Shown in pieces: positions 1-7,514 of a DNA stretch of 14,528 nucleotides. The first letter of the stretch is position 1; each line of letters opens with the position of its first letter. Source of the DNA: Porogramme epimiltina. Lineage: Eukaryota > Basidiomycota > Agaricomycetes > Polyporales > Polyporaceae. The position numbers and the translations under genes were made by a program. The stretch lies in the NCBI GenBank assembly GCA_900155495.1, contig FTLJ01000762.1:1-14528 (forward strand), in the 5' to 3' direction. The notes beneath the pieces are model-generated. The model had not been told where the DNA came from, ran no database searches, and saw only the letters and a list, made by a program, of their open reading frames with translations.

Positions 1-3
1 CCC

Positions 4-1487
4 CTACTCCTGCAACGGCATAGGATCCTTCATAGACACGTCACCCTCAATACGGAGGCGCTTCATGTCTATCAATCCAGAGTCCTCTGGCTCCTCCTGC
101 TCCGCTCCGTACCCCACCTTCCGTTTCATTTTTCTTGTAGGGGACCGTGGTCTACTGGTCAACGTGCGAATCGCGGCAGAGTTGAAGTCCTACAACGCAG
201 TTAGCTTCCCATTCCCTTGTCAAATATCATTCACTCACGCGCTCAACCGTTCGGTCAATCACACACACAGAGCGCAGCTTCGGGACAAAGACATACTCCT
301 GACGGTTGACACGGACAGAGGTGAACGCTACTTGGACTTCAACAAGGTTGGACAGGTTCATCTGGTGAGGTCGGATGCGAGAGTAAGAGGTCCTTGAGGG
401 CATAAGATCATGTAAGCATTTGAACTGTCATCGCGAAGTATCAAACATGCTTACCCGTCCTCCTTTATCACCCGTTCCCAATACTGAACGACATTGTCGG
501 CGGTGTGAACCTCCCCCCGAAGCACAGGTCGTAAGATGTTAAAGGGATCAACAACTTCACCAAGGTCTGCGACGCCATCGTCAATTGCCCCCTTGCCCTT
601 GGAAAGATAGCGGTTGCTGAACTTGAGAGCAAGATGATCCCGGTGTTCAGTAGGGCGCCATTCACGCAGCGCACTGTTTAGGGCAGTAGCTCGGTTCTGA
701 AACATCTGGTAGATACTCATGATTCCCTTTGCTGCAGCCTCGAACTCCTCTACACCTAATCCGCTGAGGATAACCCATTGGCTGAGGTCGATGATGCGAT
801 TGTTGTTTCTGGGGAGGCTGTAGTGCGTTAAAGGGAGTGTAAAGGGCTAGCTTTGAGGGACTCACTCCATCTGGCGAATAGGCGGCAGCTTCGCGTCTAC
901 CAGATACCCCTGAACACGCATAATAACCTCCTCCAACCCGCCGTCTTCAGACAAGTGATGGTGTACCAACGTCAGCCTTCCGGCTTGCGGGTTCTCGGCA
1001 ATCTCTGCAAAGGAATGCAGGCGAGTAGACTGCTTGTGGTCAATCAAAGGGAAGTGCACGCTTAAGAGACCCTTACGTCTTCAATGCTTCTTAACTGTTG
1101 GTACGGCGCTGCTTCTTCAGGTACCTTGGATATCTCCCGTTGAAGGGTTTGAGCTACTTCGCATTCAGCTAGGGTAGCACAAGGTATGTATGAAGGACTC
1201 GCCATATTTCTCTTGCTCAGCACTGAGTTGTGATTCATACATTGGGGGTCAAAGGGGAGGCAGACAAACGCGGAGGTTGGACAAGGTGATAGAAACAAAG
1301 CTCTTCCAGTGAGCGTCATCCTGATGTCCTTGGTCCGGATGAGTGTACATTCCCGACTCATCCGTATGTTCTTGGCACCTTCACAGTCAGCATTGATAGC
1401 TGCAAAGTTCTCCCTCTTTGTTCCGTGCAGCAACTCCTTGGTGATAGCAGCAAAATCACCACGAGGTTGCTGCATGTGATAATACAT
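4..1487 (-). CDS. Five-exon gene for an unrecognised, probably nuclear protein (about 425 aa)
   Basis: Proposed exons (minus strand): 1487-1077, 1029-866, 817-455, 392-239 and 189-4, with TAG at 6-4. The four introns are 47, 48, 62 and 49 nt, in phases 0, 2, 2 and 0. Donors read GTAAGG, GTGAGT, GTAAGC and GTGAGT; acceptors read CAG, CAG, AAG and TAG; a GCTAAC branch site is visible in the last. Joining these exons gives 1278 nt with no internal stop, which supports the model. I do not recognise the protein. Residues about 138-364 look like a folded domain of mixed charge without membrane segments. The tail (about 377-388) has an R/K-rich patch with SPTRKMKRK, and DMKRLR follows, so nuclear localisation is likely (inference). 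The first exon is least certain: its ATG at 1487 is preceded by an in-frame TAG, its codon content is less convincing, and an undetected intron or upstream exon is possible. It is divergent from the 2011 gene. Confidence 0.68.
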
Positions 1488-2010
1488 TTCAAATATCTAT
1501 TGACCAGCCTACGCCATACAATAGCAGTCCTGCTAAGACCATCTTGTTTGTATGGACATATGTATATCATTATGATCAGCTTTTTGGCCCTGTTCACTCA
1601 GAAACACAAGATGCACCAGCTGGCATAGGTGTAGGATGATACCAAAGCAAATCCTTCACCGGAGCACCGTACTAGAATGTTCGGTTAGGCAAAAGGTCGC
1701 GTGTAGCACTCGCAAGGCGGCCGTCGCTAACTCGCCTAACACTTGCGCGTACCTTTCCACGCAGCACAGAGATATCTGCTCCGTAAACTTCCGAACCGTT
1801 TTTGCACGATCCAGAACTTACGCCATGCGATGTTCAGGCTGTTCTCTTATAAAAGGACGGAAGGAGTGCCCACATCCCCTTTGTCGCTTTCATCCTCTGA
1901 ACGCGATCCCTCCCTTCGCACACACACACTCACTCGCACCCTGCACCAATTTCCTCTTAACCCTACCTTACACTTCTTCTTTGTCATCGCCCTCAGCGTT
2001 CTCCCACACC
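1488..2010. promoter_or_regulatory. Divergent intergenic/promoter region between two head-to-head genes
   Basis: This 523-nt stretch separates the leftward gene (start near 1487) from the rightward gene (ATG 2011). No convincing gene lies in it; short open frames here lack supporting splice signals. The right half, about 1900-2008, has a pyrimidine- and CA-rich top strand, which is typical of filamentous-fungal core promoters and 5' UTRs. On the minus strand an AT-rich stretch around 1558-1575 contains a TATA-like GATATACA that could serve the leftward gene, but this is weak. The start of the leftward transcript could also lie inside this region. Confidence 0.6.
1848..1855 (+). promoter_or_regulatory. 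TATA box of the rightward gene
   Basis: TATAAAAG lies 163 nt before the ATG at 2011 and is followed by a long CT-rich run, a common arrangement for strong fungal promoters. The ATG itself sits in a good context (CCACACCATGCC). The transcription start cannot be fixed from sequence alone. Confidence 0.6.
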
Positions 2011-5000
2011 ATGCCCCCCAAAAAATCCAAGTCCAAGTCCGAGGCGGTTGATCCGCCTAATCCTCCTCGTCGCCGTGGACGGTGAGTGTTCTGCTAACTT
2101 GGAAGCTTGAGTATCTTCTGACCTACGTGTTCTTGTAGTCCCCCTAAGAATGCCGCACCAGCCAAGGACGACCTTCAGGTGGCGAAGTGCACTGGCCGCG
2201 GTGGCCGCGGTGGCCGTGGCAGCCGTGGCGGTGGTCGTGGCAGTCGTGGTGGTCGCGGTGGTCGTGGTAGACGCAAGTACACCAGGTGAGTACTTCCACA
2301 GCCTGTTCTGTGACATGGCTCTTACATTTGGCAGTCCGGAGACCGTTGAGGACTCTGAGGCAGAGGAAGACAACTCTATTGAGGATGCTGAGCAGCCCTC
2401 CGGAGATGAGGACGAGGAGGGAGAAGGGGAGAGCCTTGGCGGTAGCGATGAGGATGAGGCCGATGCTAAGGCTGACCATCGTTATGCCGAGGCGGATTAT
2501 AGGTGAGTGATCCTTAGCATGGATGTGTTGACATGTTATTCATTCCTTGGCAGTGAAGGCGAGTATGTTGAAGTCAGCGACGACGGGGAATTTGTGAGCA
2601 TCCCAGACAAGCTGTGAGTGTACTTTTTTATATTCAAGTTAGACCGTCTAACATAAGGTGACGTTAGGGACGATAGTGACGATGGCGAGGACAGCCGTCC
2701 GGATGTTCAGAAGACCCCCAAGCGACCGTGAGTGTCTTATAGGTTTGTTCTGTGCATCAGGCTGATCATCCTGCATATAGGTCTAGCAAGCATCGTTCTA
2801 CTGCTCCGTCCACACCTCAGTCGCCTTCACCTGTGTACGTTCTACCTTCATCATCAGTTAGTTAGTAATACTCACTGCTATCCAGGAAACGCACTCCTGC
2901 GACTGTCCCCAGGGGTCGTAAGCCCAAGGCCCAGGCAGTCGTTGATGATGAAGACAACGGCAATAGTCAAGGGTAACGTCATCCTCTCCGTTATAGTCTG
3001 GACTACGTATTGACATAATAACTGCACAGACGTACCCCCAAGAAGATCCCTCCACCCCTCAAGATGGTGAAGACGTCCAAGAGGTATGCTTCTTGAGTGT
3101 CATAGCGTGATTCCAGCTCCTTACATCCTTGTAGTGTTCCTTCGGACGAGCACGACAGTTCCTCTCGTGTTCAATCCAAGTCCGCTAAGGCTACCTCTAC
3201 ACCAAAGCCTAAGGCTGCAAGCCGTAAGCGTTCTCGGGCAGAGGATGTCATTGAGCTGTACGTCAACATATCCTTTACACAATTGACTGCTACTGAAGGT
3301 GTCAACTTTCAGATCCGATGACGGGGAGCCTGACCCTCCCAAGAAGACGCCTGCTACTGCTAAGCGTGCAGCAGCGAAGAAGGCAGCGGTGGATGACGAC
3401 GCGGACTTGTAAGCATTCATGTTGTATGCTCTGAATCTAACACTTACCATTCTCATTGCTAGCACTCCTGCCCGGAGCAAGCTTGCATCTGCGGTGAAGA
3501 AACTCGCTGTCAAGGCTGATGATACGTTCGTGTTACGACCTCATCTTGTATCAAGTCCAGTCTGGAATGCTCACGTTTTCACATGGTAGCCCCAAGATGT
3601 CAAAGCGTGGTAATGCAAAACACTCTCAGCGCGAGTGAGTTCATTTATACACCTGTTCCCGTCAGCAGCAAAACTGACTGGGTGCTACTACTAGGGACTC
3701 CAGTGATGAGGATGTTAGTCCTCAGTAAGTCCGTCTGGTTCATTTGCGTCTGCTTCTCTCACCTTGTGCTTGTAGAGCGTCGCCGAAGAAGAAGTCTCGC
3801 GTTATGTGCGTCCTTACGACTTGTGATTTGTGCAGCTTCTGATCCTTGTTACAGCTCCAAGTATGACGACGATGATGAGGCCATGGATGTTGATCCTGTG
3901 CCTGCTCCTACGCCCAGGTATGTGCCTTACATATATATGCAAACAAATGTGGTACTAACAGACCTTGGTAGATCCAAGGGGTCTGGTTCCAGCACCAAGG
4001 GCATGAAGCCGGAGGTCGTGATCACCACTAAGCCCAGGCCGTGCATGATGCGTCCGTCAAAGAGCGGGCCCAGAGCACAGAAGCCCGAGTGAGTAGTCAT
4101 GCTTGTTATTGGTGACGTTGGACTTATCAGTGGGCGAAGCTCTGCAACGGCATTCTTTGAGCATGTGTCCGAAGACGAAGAAAAGTAAGAGATCTGGTTA
4201 CATTGTATGGTCTTGCGCTAACATACGTTACAGGAATCGGCGCCGCTCTGCTATCTTTCTAGATGCTGCCAACGACGACGAGACCAGCAATGCCGGTGAC
4301 GATGCTGGTGACAGCTCTGAGGCCGAACCTGAGCCTGAGGTGTAAGTCCATTCAGCTGGATAACGGTCTCTCCTTTTTGTTAACTGTACCTTACTTCAGC
4401 GTTGCACCTTCCAAGGACAAGGGCAAGGGTGTAGCTAGGCCAGAGATCATCAATGCTCATGGTCAAGAGGACACTCGCACTCGTAAGGACAACGGTCAAG
4501 GGGATGCTCATGCTCAAGAGGACGCTCACACTCCCGAGGACGCTCCCGAGGACGCTCCCACTCCCGAGGATCAGTTGCCGTGTGTACTTATTGCAGTTTG
4601 TTGTATGGATGTCCGCTAACTTGGCTATAGTTCAATCACCTCTACTGAAGTTGCGGGGCCTTGGAACGTCACCCGTCCTGACCTCTCTGTTTACCACTCT
4701 ATTGAGCGTCTCCGTGATGGTGTGGCCCCTCTTCCGTAAGTCCTACTACTTGCATTGAGCTGTAAACACTCTAACCGTTGTGTCACAGTGTGGGGGTCGA
4801 AGTGGATTGGAAGCGCGATATCATCCCGACCCCATTTCCTACGGAAAACTTCTTTGACATCTACCCCGTGAACCGCCTGTACGTGTCTCTGCTATGCTTG
4901 CTAATTTGCGTGTCTGATTGTTACTTCCAAAGGGAGGTCCTCGAGCTCATTGCCAATGCTGGCGATGGCATCCACACCGCCAACATAGGTTGTGCCGACT

Positions 5001-5928
5001 ACTCCCACCTTAGTCACCACCACTACGGACGGACTGGCAACCGGGTGTTATCCTTCCAGCGTCAGTCCGGTGAACACAAGAGGGTGATCGCCTTTATGGT
5101 CGGCATTGTACTCAGCTGCAACGTCATAGAGGCTACCAGCACCAACTTTGGCGACTCATCAAAGGACCTCACCTACTACAAGTCTATCGAGCTCGGGGTC
5201 CTCGACTGCGACCACCTGCGCTTTGGCCCTACGATCATTTCCGCCTTAGGTTACACCAAGGCGACGATATCTCTCGCGCCTGTGTGGAACACCGATCCCA
5301 ACAACGAATCCGATGAAGTCACTGTCGGGGCGTTGCCAATCCGAAGTGCGTGGAGCCCGAAGACCCCTCACAAGCCCGGCCGTAAGTCAATGACGTTCTT
5401 GTTTTGCTATATGTATCTGATCCTTTCCACAGCTAAGGGGATTAAAGGCTTTGGAAGGCCTGTAGACAACGGGTCTACAAGCCAGAGCAACAACAGCTTC
5501 TTGCTGTGGCAGGACTCTACCATTCGCTCATACAACTACAACAGTACGTGTTCAACCCCTTCCTGATTGACAACGGCATTGACGCATCCTGGTATACAGT
5601 TCCCCTGTGGGATGGTTCACACAAGATGGCAAACCCACGGCTTATGACGGACTCCGACGGGTTTGACGTGAACGACCCGTTCAAGCTTCCTCGCATGCGC
5701 GAGGACATGCAGCCGTTTGACCTTGCTCTGGTCTACTTCACGGTCTCGTCTCGTCCGTACAGGCCGCCTCCTGGTGAGCGTAACCAGTCCCAGGGCGGGT
5801 TTTGGGGAGGTGCTGCTAGTGCTCCTAGGTCAAGTAAGAGCAAGGACGGCTCTGGCGGGCGGCCCCTTGACATCATTGACTTCAACCTCTTTGGTGCCGT
5901 TAAGCTTGCTAGTCGTAGTGATGTCTGA
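2011..5928 (+). CDS. 24-exon gene: disordered nuclear-type protein with an unrecognised C-terminal domain (897 aa)
   Basis: Proposed exons: 2011-2081, 2139-2285, 2335-2502, 2554-2613, 2668-2727, 2781-2834, 2886-2972, 3030-3083, 3135-3257, 3313-3408, 3463-3525, 3590-3634, 3695-3724, 3776-3805, 3855-3917, 3972-4088, 4131-4184, 4234-4341, 4400-4579, 4631-4735, 4789-4878, 4933-5381, 5433-5543, 5600-5928. All 23 introns are GT-AG and 42-64 nt, many with CTAAC or CTGAT branch sites. The sum is 2694 nt, open throughout, ending in TGA. The N-terminus is PPKKSKSKSE-like. It continues with an RGG box (residues 43-69), an acidic Ser/Glu/Asp block (73-129), an AT-hook-like PRGRKPK (195-201), RKRSR (264-268), PKKKSR (356-361) and acidic-basic repeats to about 537. 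Residues about 540-850 are compact and include YGRTGNRV and LRFGPTIISALGY. The tail has a Gly/Ser-rich loop. I recognise no family. The motifs imply a nuclear DNA- or RNA-binding role (inference). Introns 1-21 are all phase 2; the last two are phase 1. Confidence 0.82.
2139..2285 (+). other. Exon 2: RGG-box module
   Basis: This 147-nt exon encodes a run of alternating RG, GRGG and SRGG units (protein residues 43-69) ending RRKY. RGG boxes are known RNA- and G-quadruplex-binding, methylation-prone disordered segments. Here the whole box lies in one exon flanked by phase-2 introns at 2082-2138 and 2286-2334, so it could be removed as a unit. The DNA is itself a degenerate GGYCGYGGY repeat. Confidence 0.75.
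4454..4571 (+). repeat. Degenerate short tandem repeat inside exon 19
   Basis: The coding strand repeats a core of GCTC-N(2-8)-GAGGAC, giving protein units AHGQED, AHAQED, AHTPED, APED and APTPED. The right-hand part, from about 4529, is built of 12- and 18-nt units around CTCCCGAGGACG. All units keep the reading frame, so the tract can vary in length without breaking the gene. It is a candidate length-polymorphic minisatellite. Confidence 0.7.
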
Positions 5929-6046
5929 TCTCGTCTCTGCCCTCCGTTCATATCTGTATATACTTACTAGGTCTCCCGTCTACTACCTCCATACTGTCTC
6001 TCCCTCTTATCTCATCTAGACCGTCTTCCCCCTAGTCCAACTCCTC

Positions 6047-6158
6047 ACGCTCCTTACGTCCAACTCCCTCCGCTCCTTACCGTCGTCATATGTGCCCCTC
6101 CCCCCTTATAAACACACGCTCATTACAACTGACCTTATACGCTCCTTACGGCCAACTC
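6047..6158 (+). repeat. Pair of 20-nt direct repeats
   Basis: ACGCTCCTTACGTCCAACTC at 6047-6066 recurs at 6139-6158 with one mismatch (T to G). Fragments of the same unit occur at 6071-6080 (CGCTCCTTAC) and 6167-6181 (ending TGTCCAACTC). The unit is therefore partly present four times within about 135 nt. It lies in the probable 3' flank of the 24-exon gene; function unknown. Confidence 0.75.
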
Positions 6159-6304
6159 GCACCACTACTTATGTCCAACTCAATGTCACTCTTTTCTCTT
6201 AACCTCTGGTGCGACTGCGTGATACTCTGCTACAAGATTTATAGCAAAGGTAACTTCAATGAGGTGTTGGCGCGCATGAGCGCCCATACAAGTGTCTATT
6301 GATG

Positions 6305-6320
6305 TCACGTGATCATATGA
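6305..6320. promoter_or_regulatory. Two abutting 8-bp palindromes, one with an E-box core
   Basis: TCACGTGA (6305-6312) is followed directly by TCATATGA (6313-6320). Each is a perfect palindrome of the form TCANNTGA. CACGTG is the known core site of bHLH regulators. The site lies 51 nt before the candidate first ATG of the Helitron gene (6371), so it could be part of that gene's promoter or of the element's left end. Both readings are inference. Confidence 0.4.
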
Positions 6321-6370
6321 TTTGATGGCTCAGGCGCTTGCCAACAAATCAAACTTGAACCTTGACCACG

Positions 6371-7513
6371 ATGTCTCGCTCTAGCTACCTTCAATGCGCT
6401 ATCCTTCTGTGGATTGTATGGGTTAGTCAATGCCTGTTAGGGCATTGCCTAAATCATACTACAGCCACCAGTATATTAGAATCATACCACTCAACCGCTG
6501 TCATCACAACTGACGACACTCTCCTCTTGCATACCGTGTCTTATGTGGAACAAGATGTACTTCAAGTACACAAGCTCTCTATAGGTGTGGTTTATACATC
6601 TATGTCCACGTATTGCCGCTTATAACCATTTCTAGAACGTACTATGCTTAGTGCAAGTGAAATTGAGGTTACACCGGGCACCTTTATAACAAGTCCGGGG
6701 TCCCCTTGGGATGAGGTTTCTGCGAGCACCTCCTTGACAAGCTCTGCTAGTCTGTGTATAATTCCACCTGTTGTGAATGGTTTTATAGTATATGAGAAAC
6801 ATCAAGTTCATGCGCACACTGTGGGATTATTCCAACAATTTGTGATAGAGATTCTATATCGAAACACTGCAGTCTGCCATTGTATTCGGCTGTACCTTAT
6901 GCTTCAACGTATGCTAATGCTGAAGCATGACTTTCGTGTTACTTATATAACAAGAGTATCAAGAGGATTAGTCATTTACAAGCCAACTGCTACTCCGTAC
7001 ATCCCTAATGTACCGGTTATAGTATCACCTACCCTTTCGCAATTTGGTGGTGCCCAGCTTCCATTAAAACCAAGGGGTACCAGGGCTAGTAGGTGGACGA
7101 CAATTGAGTTAACTCGGTTTCCTATTAAAGGTGTCGTAGATCCCTCTATGGATCATCGTTTTCATAAGTATATTGAATATAAAGACCAGCCTATAGCGCA
7201 AGAGGGGGTGTTAGTTGATATCCCTTTGCATTTTCTAGCACCCCGTCTTTCTAGACTAGATCTTATTAGTGTGGTTGCAATGCATGGCCTTAAACCCTCT
7301 AATTCATCGCGCTATAATAAAGAACAGCTATTATCTTTAGTCAATACTCATAACTGTAACTCGTGTCGTCGCTTTATTTCATCATTTGTGCCTATTGAAG
7401 CCATTCACAGCAATAAGCAGAGGTCAAAAGATAAGCGTGCTCGCAAGCTGCTTCCTTTAAACACTCACACCATCTACTACCAAAGCCTTTCCTCCTGCAC
7501 CACCTACAATTGA
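6371..7513 (+). CDS. N-terminal part of the Helitron RepHel protein, in a different frame from the main part
   Basis: One frame is open from ATG 6644 to TGA 7511-7513. The same frame is also open from ATG 6371 to TAA 6623-6625. A 51-nt GT-AG intron at 6585-6635 would remove that TAA in frame and join the two. Near the C-end the protein carries a SAP-like helix pair (LSRLDLISVVAMHGL, from about residue 200 counted from ATG 6644) followed by H236-x-C238-x2-C241. This arrangement is typical of the segment just before the cysteine-rich block of basidiomycete RepHel proteins. The downstream frame remains coding-like from 7461, with FPPAPPTIE before its own ATG, so this is most likely the same protein. 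The junction needs a one-base frame change: a 49-nt intron at 7437-7485 (GTGCTC donor, AAG acceptor) restores it; a real frameshift is the alternative. The segment before about 7050 has weak coding character. Confidence 0.55.
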
Positions 7514-7514
7514 A

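Larger units (their letters stand above)
5929..6370. other. Intergenic region downstream of the 24-exon gene
   Basis: No gene is supported in these 442 nt; short open frames lack coding character. The first half is pyrimidine-rich and probably holds the 3' UTR of the upstream gene; I see no clear AATAAA. It contains an imperfect direct repeat (6047-6066 and 6139-6158), a short GGCGC/GCGCC inverted repeat near 6270-6285, and two adjacent palindromes (6305-6320). The base composition becomes AT-richer after about 6300, so the left Helitron boundary probably lies in or just beyond this region, but no certain 5'-TC terminus was found. Confidence 0.6.

Noticed and set aside
65..397. Plus-strand open frame of about 110 codons
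   Set aside because: It lies opposite two well-spliced minus-strand exons and has no matching splice or promoter signals of its own.
1636..2085. Plus-strand open frame running through the promoter into exon 1 of the 24-exon gene
   Set aside because: It starts upstream of the TATA box and pyrimidine tract. The ATG at 2011, which begins a PPKKSKSKSE protein with good context, explains the frame better.
2082..4932. Introns as copies of an introner-like element
   Set aside because: The intron sequences share only splice and branch signals by eye and vary in length and content; no common core is visible.
6362..6415. Signal peptide or membrane protein suggested by the hydrophobic stretch after ATG 6371
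   Set aside because: The segment is short, sits in the uncertain 5' part of the Helitron gene, and coding potential there is not established.
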